DNA of 64,000 nt from CAVROT01 sp963722905 (GCA_963722905.1 CAVROT010000008.1:104862-168861), one strand, 5' to 3'. Shown: positions 35,401 through 45,008, counted from the first letter of the stretch. Notes: generated by a model not told the origin, from the sequence alone. Made by a program: numbers and translations.

Positions 35401-35895
35401 TTCCAGCACGCGGCGGCGCTGCGCGGGTTTGGCGGCGATCAGGGTGGCGATCTGCCCCTGGCGTACCAGCGCCGGCGACTGCGATCCGGTCGAGGCGTCG
35501 GCGAACAGCATCGCCACGTCGCGCGCCCGTACCTCGCGCCCGTTCGCGCGCCAGAGCGAGCCCGCGTCGCGGGTGATGCGGCGCGACACCTCCAGCACGT
35601 CGTCGTCGTTGAAGGCGGGCGGCGCCAGCCGTTCGGCATTGTCGATGGACAGCGCGACCTCGGCGAAGGGCCGCGCCGCCCGTCCCGCGGCGCCGGCGAA
35701 GATCACGTCCTCCATGCCGGCGCCTCGCATGGCCGTCGGGCGCGTCTCGCCCATCACCCAGCGCAGCGCCTCCAGCAGGTTCGACTTGCCGCAGCCGTTG
35801 GGCCCGACCACGCCGGTCAGCCCCCCTGAGATGACCAGCTCGACCGGATCGACGAAGCTCTTGAAGCCGTTCAGCCGCAGCCTGTCGAATTGCAC
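32434..35895 (-). CDS. smc: Chromosome segregation protein SMC
   Basis: Large ATPase that, with ScpA and ScpB, organises and helps separate the chromosome. The 1153-residue protein has the complete SMC plan. The N-terminal head has Walker A GPNGCGKSNLLEALRW (residues 31-46). A first long Ala/Arg/Glu-rich coiled coil spans about 165-490, and a hinge region at about 500-650 includes APGFEAAVGAALSEDLRAPP and SPGQRLVSVEGDLWRWDGF. A second coiled coil spans about 650-1000. The C-terminal head has the ABC signature LSGGEQTLCAMALIF at about 1051 and Walker B ICVLDEVDAPLDDANV. Coiled coils are extremely rich in Ala and Asp/Arg, reflecting genome GC. It lies 85 bp downstream of the second TRAP operon on the same strand; scpA/scpB are not nearby. 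Confidence 0.97.
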   Translation of the reverse strand: MQFDRLRLNGFKSFVDPVELVISGGLTGVVGPNGCGKSNLLEALRWVMGETRPTAMRGAGMEDVIFAGAAGRAARPFAEVALSIDNAERLAPPAFNDDDVLEVSRRITRDAGSLWRANGREVRARDVAMLFADASTGSQSPALVRQGQIATLIAAKPAQRRRVLEEAAGIAGLHHRRHEAELRLRAAEANLARVADVVAALDARLAALSRQARTAARYREIAEGLRRSEERLALARWSVAEADRTAADAACRDARRRAAETGRIAAAAGEARAAVETRLPPARDEVAIATALVARTGAASDTLRDRAERARRAIDALRTRLADMTRDAGREAALSEDAARAVAALEDEAAALSADGDGAPARLDAARAAAGDAAARSAQAQDAAVAAAGDVARQAAAHDAARRELAQARRSRSDAAAARDRAGTDAGVAQATVTTSLAQHAKASEAARICAAAATGAEAALELADATRAGAQTEEGDARAAASETAGQRAALQSEVAALDRLIARDTAEDGQLIDAITVAPGFEAAVGAALSEDLRAPPVGDNGATGWVGLPAYGSVAPLPREAAPLGDRLTGPAVLVRRIAAVGIVPRHRGAALQAVLSPGQRLVSVEGDLWRWDGFRSAAEDTPTAAALRLAQVNRREALKRDLSAADAVAVGTARAHDRLAARLLAASEAAAAARTARRRADDAAAEAGRQAGRADAARIAAETRAEASAQVLERAIRSDSTAEERLEAATAALAAAPAPDQKTVMDARLEARRALAEASGASRHADTVAAAEAARATRLSRIGDEIAGWQERAGAAAARVGELASRRDATQADLTRAEAAPDEIAARAARTARDLEAARIRSGAAVAAADAATRQAADAAEAERAAERAAAAAREALASAEARADAAASRAADAVAGIAEAFEMTPGALREKMCADPAAQPPDDAPIPAIEADIARLRSQRDGLGAVNLRAEADSDEARAEMDTLTAERDDLTGAIAALRAGIAGLNREGRERLLTAFDEVNGHFSQLFVHLFGGGTARLEMVDSDDPLEAGLDILCQPPGKTLSHLGLLSGGEQTLCAMALIFAVFLANPAPICVLDEVDAPLDDANVTRFCDMLDEMARRTDTRFLIITHHAVTMARMDRLYGVTMGEPGVSQLVSVDLAAAERLVA

Positions 35896-35980
35896 GTCGC
35901 CCCCCGCGCCCTCTCAGCCGGATCGAGTGTCGGGGCGCCCTGCCCGTCTGTCAACGCGGCAACGGGCGGTGCCGCGGCCG

Positions 35981-37474
35981 TCACTTGATGATGATTTCCG
36001 GCCCCATGAACGCGGTCGGCAGGAAGGTCGAGATCCAGGGTACGTATGTCACCAGGATGAGGAACACGAAGAGCACGGCGAGGAACGGAAGTGCCGCGCG
36101 CACGACCGACATCATCGGCATGTTCGCCACGCCCGAGGTGACGAAGAGGTTCAGCCCCACCGGCGGCGTGATCATCCCGATCTCCATGTTGACGACCATG
36201 ATGATGCCGAGGTGGATGGGGTCGATCCCCAGCTGGATCGCGATGGGAAAGACCAGCGGCGCCACGATGACGATCAGGCCCGACGGCTCCATGAACTGAC
36301 CGCCGATCAGCAGGATCACGTTGACGATGACGAGGAACATGATCGGCCCGAACCCCGCGTCGAGCATCACGCCGGCGATGTGCTGCGGGATCTGCTCGTC
36401 GGTCAGGACATGCTTGAGGATCAGCGCGTTGGCGATGATGAACATCAGCGTGATCGTCAGCTTGCCCGCCTCGAAGAGGGTGTCGCGCACGTCGGGGTGG
36501 AAGAACGCTGTGACGAGGGCCTGGGGGCGTTCGAGAAGGGTGTAGGGTCGCTGCGTCCCGAGCTCGGGGGCGAAGCTGGCGGCGGCCGACAGGCTGCGCG
36601 GGGCGCCGACGGCGGCCGCGCCAGCGGGCACGCCCATGCGCCGCGGCTCGTCCTGTCCCGGCGCACGCAGCGGGCCGATGTCGCGGTAGACGAAGACGGC
36701 GATGAGGAAGGCGTAGACCGACGCCACCGCCGCCGCCTCGGTCGGGGTGAAGATGGCCTTCGTCAGGCCCGGCACGCCGTAGATCCCCACCATGATGATG
36801 ACGATCAGCATCAGTCCCCAGAAGGCATCGCGGAAGGAGGCCCCGATCTCGCCCCAGCCGCGCCATTCGCCGGCCGGCATGTCCTTGATAACGGCCATGA
36901 CGTAGATCGTGACCATCAGCATGGTGCCGGCGAGGATCCCCGGGATGACGCCGGCGAGGAACATCCGCCCGACGCTGACGTCCGTGGCGCTGGCGTAGAC
37001 GACCATGACGATGGAGGGCGGGATGAGGATTCCGAGCGTGCCGGCGTTGCAGATGACGCCGGCCGCGAACTCCTTGGAATATCCGGCCTGCGTCATCGCG
37101 GCGATGACGATCGTGCCGATGGCGACGACCGTGGCGGGCGAGGATCCCGACAGGGCCGCGAACATCATGCAGGCCAGCACTCCGGCGATGGCGAGGCCGC
37201 CGCGCAGGTGCCCCACGCAGGCGATGGAGAACCGGATGATCCGCTTGGCCACGCCGCCCGTCGACATGAAGGACGAGGCGAGGATGAAGAACGGGATCGC
37301 CAGAAGCGTGTAGTGCCCCTCCATCGCCTGATAAAGCGATTGCGCCACGGAGGCGAGCGAGGTGTCCGAGAACCACAGCAGGAACAGGATCGACGACAGC
37401 CCCAGGCTGACCGCGATGGGCACCCCGATCAGCAGCAGGCCGACGACCATGGTGAAGAGCAGCGCGACGTCCAT
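35981..37474 (-). CDS. dctM: TRAP C4-dicarboxylate transporter large permease
   Basis: Twelve-helix-type permease of the DctM family, third gene of a dctPQM operon. The 497-residue protein shows LLLIGVPIAVSLGLSSILFL, MMFAALSGSSPATVVAIGTI, ICNAGTLGILIPPSIVMVVY and GIIMVVNMEIGMITPPVGLN, the standard motif set. It is about 65 residues longer than most DctM because of a soluble insertion at about residues 268-335 (from YRDIGPLRAPGQDEPRRM to FFHPDVRD), which lies between helices. The insert is Pro/Ala-rich and has no recognisable domain. The closing helices are followed by FMGPEIIIK. smc begins 85 bp downstream. Confidence 0.93.
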   Translation of the reverse strand: MDVALLFTMVVGLLLIGVPIAVSLGLSSILFLLWFSDTSLASVAQSLYQAMEGHYTLLAIPFFILASSFMSTGGVAKRIIRFSIACVGHLRGGLAIAGVLACMMFAALSGSSPATVVAIGTIVIAAMTQAGYSKEFAAGVICNAGTLGILIPPSIVMVVYASATDVSVGRMFLAGVIPGILAGTMLMVTIYVMAVIKDMPAGEWRGWGEIGASFRDAFWGLMLIVIIMVGIYGVPGLTKAIFTPTEAAAVASVYAFLIAVFVYRDIGPLRAPGQDEPRRMGVPAGAAAVGAPRSLSAAASFAPELGTQRPYTLLERPQALVTAFFHPDVRDTLFEAGKLTITLMFIIANALILKHVLTDEQIPQHIAGVMLDAGFGPIMFLVIVNVILLIGGQFMEPSGLIVIVAPLVFPIAIQLGIDPIHLGIIMVVNMEIGMITPPVGLNLFVTSGVANMPMMSVVRAALPFLAVLFVFLILVTYVPWISTFLPTAFMGPEIIIK

Positions 37475-37564
37475 GCCTCAGCGTCCCCCGTCTGTCATGG
37501 GCGGCCGGATGGAACGGCGCCGTCCCGGGCCGTGGCCGATGCGACCGGATGGCGTCGTCATCGC

Positions 37565-38248
37565 CTAGATCTCCGCATTTCTGGCGGCGGCGTCCTCGAC
37601 CGCCTCCTCGGCCTCGTGGCTGACGATCAGGCTGTCCCGGTCGCCCCGGACGACGCCCAGCGTCGCCTGCACGAAGCGGAACAGAAGCAGCGCGCAGCCC
37701 ACCGGAAGGATGACGTAGGGCACGACGCGCGGCAGCTTGTCATAGGCCTCGCCCTGGTTGATCAGCCCTTCGAGCCAGCCGAAGACGCCCACCATCGGCA
37801 CCTGTTCCGTCACGTAGAAGGCCTGGTCGCGGGTTTGCTTCAGCCCGGTGGGAAACCACCGCCCCGACGTCTGGTCGAGCGCCGCGAAGGGCGCCCAGTA
37901 GTCCCACGCGCCCTTCATCAGCAAGATGGAATAGGCGATGCAGACCAGGCCCGAGACGATGGCCGCCGCCCGTTTGCCCCGAGACGACATCATGTTCGTC
38001 ACCGCGTCGACGCCCAGATGCGCCGTCACCTTCACCGCGTAGGAGATGCCGAACAGCACCAGCCAGGCGAAGAGGATCAGCACCACCTCGAGCCCCCAGA
38101 TGAGCGTCGAATTGAAGACGTATCGCATAACGACGTTGACGAAGGTCACCAGCGTCATGAGCCCCAGCAGAACCGCGATCGCCGTCTCCTCGAAGACGTG
38201 CACGGCACGACCCAGGCCGGTCGTCGGACGGTAACGGTAGACTGACAT
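37565..38248 (-). CDS. dctQ: TRAP C4-dicarboxylate transporter small permease
   Basis: Four-helix small permease of the TRAP system. The ATG at 38248 follows GAGGAGGGTTCC and gives 227 residues. Features are ETAIAVLLGLMTLVTFVNVV, the conserved MRYVFNSTLIWGLEV (DctQ signature, residues about 42-56), LFGISYAVKVTAHLGVDAVT and C-terminal helix VPYVILPVGCALLLFRFVQA. A periplasmic stretch near residues 120-165 makes it slightly longer than average. It is 264 bp downstream of dctP, separated by a strong hairpin, and 90 bp upstream of dctM. Confidence 0.9.
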   Translation of the reverse strand: MSVYRYRPTTGLGRAVHVFEETAIAVLLGLMTLVTFVNVVMRYVFNSTLIWGLEVVLILFAWLVLFGISYAVKVTAHLGVDAVTNMMSSRGKRAAAIVSGLVCIAYSILLMKGAWDYWAPFAALDQTSGRWFPTGLKQTRDQAFYVTEQVPMVGVFGWLEGLINQGEAYDKLPRVVPYVILPVGCALLLFRFVQATLGVVRGDRDSLIVSHEAEEAVEDAAARNAEI

Positions 38249-38464
38249 GGAACCCTCCTCGTACCGCGGCGGCGCCCGACCTGATGCGGGCAGTATGCAT
38301 GGCCGGGCGCTGCACGAATAGGCCATCGTCGCGGATTGCCCGTGCGGGATGGGCCGTCACGCGTCGGCCGGCATGTGAAGGGCCGCCGGACCCGCGCGAA
38401 GAACGGTTCGACGGGCGGCGGTTCAACCTGTATCCCCCCGGCGGCATGGTGCCCCGCCCGCCAT

Positions 38465-38508
38465 CGCGCGGCCTGGCCTGTCCGTCCCCGGGCGGGCCAG
38501 GCCGCGCG
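38465..38508 (-). other. Strong hairpin after dctP
   Basis: CGCGCGGCCTGGCC (38465-38478) and GGCCAGGCCGCGCG (38495-38508) make a perfect 14-bp stem with a 16-base loop, 4 bp past the dctP stop on the minus strand. No T-run follows. Its place between receptor and permease genes matches the hairpin in the other TRAP operon and suggests mRNA 3'-end protection or partial termination to favour DctP. Confidence 0.55.
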
Positions 38509-38512
38509 TCGA

Positions 38513-39523
38513 TCACATGCTTTCGTTGATCGACTGAGCGGCGGCGATGTTGTCGGCGCCGATGCCTTCCTCGAACTGCTCCCACACGGGCTTCATCGCG
38601 TCGACCCAGGCCTGACGCTGGGCCTCGTCCAGCTCGCGGATCTCGCCGCCCGCCTCGATGATGGCGGCGCGCGCCTCCTGGTCCACCTGGTCGACGGCGG
38701 CGTTCCGCTCGTCCGTGACCTCCTGCAGGATCGTCGCGATCTGCTCGCGGACGGGGGCGTCCAGCCCCTCCCACCAGTCGACGCCGGTCACGACGAGGTA
38801 GTCCAGGACGCCGTGGTTCGTCTCGGTCGTGCCGTCCTGCACCTCGAAGAACTTCTGGCCGTAGACGTTCGACCACGTATTCTCCTGACCGTCGACGACG
38901 CCCGTCTGGAGCGCACCGTAGACCTCGGAGAACGCCATCGGCTGGGGCGAGGCGCCGAGCTGTTCGAACTGGGCCACGATGACGTCCGAGGGCTGAACAC
39001 GGAACTTCAGCCCCTCGGCATCCTCGGGGGTCAGCAGCGGCACGTTCGCCGACATCTGCTTGAGCCCGTTGTGCCAGAATCCGAGGCCCTGCAGCCCGCG
39101 CCGGGTCATCGAATCCAGCAGCGCCGCGCCGGCCTCGCCCTTTTGGAATTCGTCGACGGCGTCGATGTTGACGAACATGAACGGCAGGTCGAAGATCTGG
39201 AACTGCTTGGTGAACGTCTCGAACTTCGACAGCGACGGCGCGGCCATCTGGACGTCGCCGTTCAGCATCGCCTCCAGCACCTGGTCGTCGTCGTAGAGGG
39301 TGGAGTTCGGATAGACCTCCACGCAGGCGGTACCGTCCATCTCGGCGTTGACGCGCTCCTGGAAGAGGGACGCGGCGATGCCCTTCGGGTGGCGGTCGGT
39401 GTTGGTGACATGGCTGAACTTGATGACCATCTCTCCGTCGTCGCAGCCCATCGGGTCGGCCATGGCGGGAACGGCGGTCATCATGAGGGCCGCGATCGAA
39501 GCGGCGGTGGAAAAGCGAAGCAT
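38513..39523 (-). CDS. dctP: TRAP C4-dicarboxylate-type periplasmic binding protein
   Basis: Periplasmic receptor of the DctP family, first gene of a dctPQM operon. The ATG at 39523 after GGGAGGATACC gives 336 residues with a Sec signal peptide (MLRFSTAASIAALMMTAVPA, cleavage after AMA). Family cues are VIKFSHVTNTDRHPKGIAAS at the mature N-terminus, NSTLYDDDQVLEAMLNGDVQ, and GLKFRVQPSDVIVAQFEQLG, where the arginine binds the substrate carboxylate. The region VVDGQENTWSNVYGQKFFEV follows. A dicarboxylate substrate is likely from the family; which one cannot be told. It is divergent from a cytochrome P450 gene 195 bp away. Confidence 0.92.
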   Translation of the reverse strand: MLRFSTAASIAALMMTAVPAMADPMGCDDGEMVIKFSHVTNTDRHPKGIAASLFQERVNAEMDGTACVEVYPNSTLYDDDQVLEAMLNGDVQMAAPSLSKFETFTKQFQIFDLPFMFVNIDAVDEFQKGEAGAALLDSMTRRGLQGLGFWHNGLKQMSANVPLLTPEDAEGLKFRVQPSDVIVAQFEQLGASPQPMAFSEVYGALQTGVVDGQENTWSNVYGQKFFEVQDGTTETNHGVLDYLVVTGVDWWEGLDAPVREQIATILQEVTDERNAAVDQVDQEARAAIIEAGGEIRELDEAQRQAWVDAMKPVWEQFEEGIGADNIAAAQSINESM

Positions 39524-39718
39524 GTGGTATCCTCCCGGTCGTGCGGTCAGCGTCCGCCGTTCGTCGGCGGCCCGTGTGTTCTGGATCGGCCTGCGACCGC
39601 GCCGCGGCCGATTCGGCATGTTTATATCGGTCGGTCCCCCATACGTCGTTCAATTTTTCGCAGGATCGCGCCGCTGCGGGGCTTGACCCTTGGGCATGCG
39701 CATCACAGGCAGGGGGCC

Positions 39719-40927
39719 ATGCGCCGCGTGATCCAGTCGCCCCACGATCCCGCATTCGTGCAGGACCCCTGGCCCTTCTACGATCGCGCCCGCGCGCTGG
39801 GCGATATCGTGTTCTGGTCCGATTATGGCTTGCCCGTCGCAACGACGCATGCCGCCGTCACCGCCCTGCTGCGCGACCGGCGGCTGGGCCGCGAGCCGCC
39901 CGCGCACCTGAGGGACCGTCCCGCCCACCTCGCGCCCTTCCACGCGGTCGAGGACCATTCGATGCTGGAGCTCGACCCACCGCGCCACACCGCGCTTCGG
40001 GCATCGGTGCTGCGCGGCTTCACCACGCGCCGTATCGCGTCGCTGGCGCCCGAGATCGAGGCGCTGGCGCACCGTCTGCTCGACGCCGCGCCGCGCGCGC
40101 CATTCGATCTGGTCGAGGCCTATTGCAAGCCTCTCCCCGTCATCGTCATCGCACGCCTGCTTGGCGTCCCCGAGGCGATGGCGCCACAGCTGCTCGCGTG
40201 GTCCACGGCCTTCGTCGCCATGTATCGTCCGGGCCCAACCCGCGCAGACGAGGAGGCCGCGGCGCGCTCCGCCTCCGCTTTCGCCGCCTATATCACCGAT
40301 CTCGCGGACGACCGCCGCCGCGCACCGCGCAACGACCTGATAAGCGCCCTTGCCACCGCTGACGCGCCGCTGCGGGCCAGGGAGATTGCCGCGACCTGCA
40401 TCCTTCTGCTGAACGCCGGACACGAGGCGACAGTGCATACCCTGGGCAACGCCGTCGCCGCGCTGGCCGCCCGCCCGCACCTGCCCCGCGATGGCGCCAC
40501 GGTAGAGGAAGTGCTGCGCCACGATCCGCCGCTGCACTTTTTCGCACGCTGGGTGAACGAACCCTGCACCCTCTACGGTCACGGCTTCGCGCCCGGCGAC
40601 AGGATCGGGTTGCTCCTCGGCGCGGCCAACAGGGACCCGGCCGCCTACCCAGATCCGCATGGCCTCGATCCCGGCCGCTGGCCCGGTGCCGCGCCGCACG
40701 CGGCATTCGGCGGCGGCATCCATTTCTGCCTCGGCGCCGCCCTGGCGCGCATGGAAATCGGGATCGGGCTCGGCGTGCTGCAACACCGCATGCCGGGGCT
40801 GACGATCGCGTCGCCGCCACGCTACGCTGACATCTATCATTTCCGCGGCCTGAACCGCCTGATCGTCGACCCCGGCCACGCCACGCGCCGACCCGGGACG
40901 GCGACCGCCCCCCCGACCTGGGTTTGA
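39719..40927 (+). CDS. Cytochrome P450 (soluble bacterial type)
   Basis: Heme-thiolate monooxygenase of 402 residues. The ATG at 39719 is used because MRRVIQSPHDPAFVQDPWPF is the expected P450 N-terminus. The heme-binding loop is AFGGGIHFCLGAALARME with Cys337. The I-helix motif is LLLNAGHEATVH, where the usual acid-alcohol pair appears as E-A-T, and the K-helix ExxR is EVLRHDPPLHFFAR. An early substrate-pocket region reads HSMLELDPPRHTALRASVLR. No ferredoxin partner is adjacent, so the electron donor and substrate are unknown. It is convergent with the Lrp gene, whose terminator-like repeat overlaps the P450 stop. Confidence 0.93.
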   Translation: MRRVIQSPHDPAFVQDPWPFYDRARALGDIVFWSDYGLPVATTHAAVTALLRDRRLGREPPAHLRDRPAHLAPFHAVEDHSMLELDPPRHTALRASVLRGFTTRRIASLAPEIEALAHRLLDAAPRAPFDLVEAYCKPLPVIVIARLLGVPEAMAPQLLAWSTAFVAMYRPGPTRADEEAAARSASAFAAYITDLADDRRRAPRNDLISALATADAPLRAREIAATCILLLNAGHEATVHTLGNAVAALAARPHLPRDGATVEEVLRHDPPLHFFARWVNEPCTLYGHGFAPGDRIGLLLGAANRDPAAYPDPHGLDPGRWPGAAPHAAFGGGIHFCLGAALARMEIGIGLGVLQHRMPGLTIASPPRYADIYHFRGLNRLIVDPGHATRRPGTATAPPTWV

Positions 40928-40952
40928 AAATATCCCCGCCGGAGGCTCCGCC
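40926..40952 (-). terminator. Terminator-like repeat downstream of the Lrp gene (copy 1)
   Basis: Read on the minus strand this is GGCGGAGCCTCCGGCGGGGA followed by TATTTTC. It lies 20 bp past the Lrp stop and overlaps the P450 stop codon. The same 27-base element with two changes occurs at 52193-52219 after coxS. The stem followed by TATTTT suggests a rho-independent terminator family shared across the genome. Confidence 0.5.
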
Positions 40953-40971
40953 GCCACCGCGGCCGCTGGCA

Positions 40972-41433
40972 TCAGAGGGGCAGCATCCCCGTCGACTTCA
41001 GCTCTTCCATCGACAGCAGCGCCGTCACGTTGCTGATCCGCACCTCCGCGATCAGCGCCTGATAGAACGCGTCGTAGGCCCGCGCATTGGCGACCCGCAC
41101 CTTCAGGATATAGTCGACGTCGCCGGCCAGCCGGTGCGCCTCCTGCACCTCGGGGCGCGACTGCAGGGCGGCGAGAAAGCGCGCTTGCCAGGCGGCCTCA
41201 TGCTCGGCCGTGCGGATCAGCACGAAGAAGCACGCCTCGAATCCCAGCGCCTCGGCGTCGAGGACGACGGTCTGACGTCCGATGACGCCAGCGTCGCGCA
41301 GCTTGCGGATCCGGTTCCAGACCGGCGTTTTCGAGGACCCGACGATTCGGGCGATCTCGTCCAGCGGGCGGGCCGCGTCGTATTGGAGCGCCGCAAGAAT
41401 CTTTCGGTCGAGCGCGTCGATGCGAACCGTCAT
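40972..41433 (-). CDS. Lrp/AsnC family transcriptional regulator
   Basis: DNA-binding feast/famine regulator, 153 residues. An N-terminal helix-turn-helix (ALDRKILAALQYDAARPLDE, then IARIVGSSKTPVWNRIRKLR) is followed by the RAM/AsnC ligand-binding domain (ALGFEACFFVLIRTAEHEAA, then VQEAHRLAGDVDYILKVRVA). It is divergent from cysG, and the 143-bp gap contains two related dyads. Lrp proteins in this position precede the sulfite reductase operon in many Rhodobacterales, so it probably controls that operon and itself in response to an amino acid such as cysteine or methionine. The ligand is inferred. Confidence 0.92.
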   Translation of the reverse strand: MTVRIDALDRKILAALQYDAARPLDEIARIVGSSKTPVWNRIRKLRDAGVIGRQTVVLDAEALGFEACFFVLIRTAEHEAAWQARFLAALQSRPEVQEAHRLAGDVDYILKVRVANARAYDAFYQALIAEVRISNVTALLSMEELKSTGMLPL

Positions 41434-41483
41434 TCCGTATCCCCCCGCCGTCGACGTTGCCGTCCCTGTGCCAAACGCAGATT

Positions 41484-41497
41484 GGAACGAATGTTCC
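41484..41497. promoter_or_regulatory. Dyad 1 between lrp and cysG
   Basis: GGAACGAATGTTCC is a perfect dyad (GGAAC, 4 bases, GTTCC). It lies 50 bp upstream of the lrp-like gene and 79 bp upstream of cysG, and shares half-sites with the dyad at 41526-41538. Likely binding site for the adjacent Lrp/AsnC regulator; this is inferred from position. Confidence 0.5.
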
Positions 41498-41525
41498 TGT
41501 TCTATGGCATAACCTTCCCTTAATC

Positions 41526-41538
41526 GGAACCACGTTCT
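41526..41538. promoter_or_regulatory. Dyad 2 between lrp and cysG
   Basis: GGAACCACGTTCT repeats the GGAAC/GTTC half-sites with a 3-base centre. Its centre is about 42 bp (four helical turns) from that of the dyad at 41484-41497, as expected for cooperative binding of an Lrp-type multimer. It is 38 bp upstream of the cysG start. Confidence 0.45.
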
Positions 41539-41576
41539 ACATTTAGCCCAGTCAGACGTCTCCGGAGGGCTCTCAG

Positions 41577-42971
41577 GTGAACCATTTCCCCGTCTTCATG
41601 GCCGTGGAGGGACGTCGCATCGTCGTCTCGGGCGGCGGCGAAGCGGCCATCGCCAAGCTGCGCCTCCTGCTCAAGACGACCGCGCATCTGACCGTCGTAG
41701 CCGAGGACCCGGCGCCGCAGATCGCGCGCTGGCACGATGACGGCCTGCTGCGGATTGTCCCGCGATCCATGGCTCCGGGCGATGCGCTGTGCGCCGTCCT
41801 CTTCTATGCCGCCAACGGAGACGCAACCGAGGACGCGCGGGTCGCGGCGCTCGCCCGTGCGGACGGGGCTGCGGTCAACATCGTGGACAACCTCGCCGAC
41901 AGCCAGTTCATCACGCCGGCCATCGTCGACCGCGACCCCGTCACCGTGGCCATCGGGACCGAGGGCGCGGCCCCCGTCCTGGCCCGACGCATAAAGGCCG
42001 ACCTCGAAGAGGTGCTGTCGCCCGTGCTGGGTCCGCTCGCCCGCGCCGGCAAGGCCTTTCGCACCGCCGCAGACGCCCTGCCGATGGGCCCGCGGCGCCG
42101 GGCGTTCTGGTCCGACTGGTACGACCGCCGCACATTGCCCGCCGACCCGCGCGCCGCGCTGGATGCCCTTCTGGCCCGCCACCGGACGCAGGCCGCCGCC
42201 CCGGGGCACGTCAGCTTCGTCGGCGCCGGCCCGGGCGATCCCGACCTTCTGACCCTGAAGGCGCGCCGCCTGCTGCACGAGGCCGACGTCGTGATCCACG
42301 ACCGCCTCGTCACGCCCGAGATACTGGAGCTTGCACGGCGCGAGGCCATCGTCGTCGATGCCGGCAAGACCGGCTTCGGCCCCTCCATGGCGCAGGCCGA
42401 GATCGACGCCGCCATCGTGGCGCATGCCCGCGCCGGTCACCATGTCGTCCGGCTCAAGGGCGGCGATCCCACCGTCTTCGGCAGGCTGGACGAAGAGGTC
42501 GAGGCCTGTACGGCTGCCGCCATCCCCTACGAGATCGTGCCGGGCATCACCGCGGCCAGCGCCGCCGTCGCCGCCATCGGACAGAGCCTGACGAGACGCG
42601 GCCGCAATGCCGAGGCGCGGCTGCTCACCGGGCACGACATGAAAGGCTTTGCGGACCACGACTGGGCGGCGCTGGCCCGACCCGGCGCCGTCGCCGCCCT
42701 CTACATGGGCAAGCGCGCCGCCCGGTTCGTCCAGGGCCGCCTTCTGATGCACGGCGCGGCACCCGGCACCCCGGTCACGGTGGTCGCCAATGCCACGCGT
42801 CCCGACGAACGGGTGCTGGCCACGACGCTGGACCGGCTTGAGCCCGATCTGACTGCCGCCGCGCTCGACGGACCGGCGCTGGTCCTGCTGGGGCTCGCCC
42901 CGCGCGATCGTGCGCTTCGTACCGCCATCGAAACAGCAACCGCATCGCCCGCAAGGGGGGCCACCGCATGA
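41577..42971 (+). CDS. cysG: Siroheme synthase (bifunctional CysG)
   Basis: Makes siroheme, the cofactor of sulfite reductase, from uroporphyrinogen III. The start is GTG at 41577 after GGAGGGC; the protein has 464 residues. The N-terminal precorrin-2 dehydrogenase/ferrochelatase domain (about 1-205) has the NAD-binding GGGEAAIAKLRLLLK and VNIVDNLADSQFITPAIVDR. The C-terminal uroporphyrinogen methyltransferase domain (about 213-450) has VSFVGAGPGDPDLLTLKARR, VIHDRLVTPEILELARR, RLKGGDPTVFGR and EIVPGITAASAAVA. The first domain's loop normally reads 'VVGGGxVAxRK' and here is VVSGGGEAAIAK, with no Lys/Arg loss of consequence visible. First gene of the cys operon; it overlaps the next gene by four bases. 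Confidence 0.95.
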   Translation: MNHFPVFMAVEGRRIVVSGGGEAAIAKLRLLLKTTAHLTVVAEDPAPQIARWHDDGLLRIVPRSMAPGDALCAVLFYAANGDATEDARVAALARADGAAVNIVDNLADSQFITPAIVDRDPVTVAIGTEGAAPVLARRIKADLEEVLSPVLGPLARAGKAFRTAADALPMGPRRRAFWSDWYDRRTLPADPRAALDALLARHRTQAAAPGHVSFVGAGPGDPDLLTLKARRLLHEADVVIHDRLVTPEILELARREAIVVDAGKTGFGPSMAQAEIDAAIVAHARAGHHVVRLKGGDPTVFGRLDEEVEACTAAAIPYEIVPGITAASAAVAAIGQSLTRRGRNAEARLLTGHDMKGFADHDWAALARPGAVAALYMGKRAARFVQGRLLMHGAAPGTPVTVVANATRPDERVLATTLDRLEPDLTAAALDGPALVLLGLAPRDRALRTAIETATASPARGATA

Positions 42972-43273
42972 GCCGCAGCTACACCCCCAAAGTCGTCACC
43001 GCGAACGCCTTGATGGAAGGCGACGCCGTCTGGCTGACCCCGGACGACCGCTGGACCCGCGACATCCGGCAGGCCGAGCTGATCGAGGACGAGGCCCACG
43101 CCCAGATCCGTCTGATCGACGCGATGGCCCGTCCGGCCGAGGTGGTCGGCCCCTACCTCGCCGAAGCGCGGCGCGGCCGCGACGGCCCCGAGCCGCTGCA
43201 TTTCCGCGAGGCGTTCCGCACCAGCGGCCCCTCGCCCGCGTCGCGGACCGATGCGGCGACGCGCGCGTCCTGA
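42968..43273 (+). CDS. DUF2849 domain protein of the cys operon
   Basis: A 101-residue protein of the DUF2849 family, always found between cysG and cysI in alphaproteobacteria, function unknown. Features are VVTANALMEGDAVWLTPDDR and RDIRQAELIEDEAHAQIRLI, followed by EVVGPYLAEARRGRDGPEPL and LHFREAFRTSGPS. It starts at ATG 42968 in a 4-base overlap (ATGA) with cysG, which implies translational coupling. A role in sulfite reductase assembly is plausible but unproven. Confidence 0.9.
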   Translation: MSRSYTPKVVTANALMEGDAVWLTPDDRWTRDIRQAELIEDEAHAQIRLIDAMARPAEVVGPYLAEARRGRDGPEPLHFREAFRTSGPSPASRTDAATRAS

Positions 43274-43352
43274 CCCCGCATGTACCCGATCGCAGCCGCT
43301 CGTCGCCCCCCCCCGCCGGGTGCGCAGCCGGCCACCCCACAGGATGACCCGC

Positions 43353-44997
<1,645 letters not shown>

Positions 44998-45008
<11 letters not shown>

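Noticed and set aside
32545..35829. A very long open frame (1094 residues) opposite smc
   Set aside because: It is the mirror of a GC-rich coding sequence; smc has complete ATPase motifs on the other strand and the antisense translation is low-complexity with no family features.
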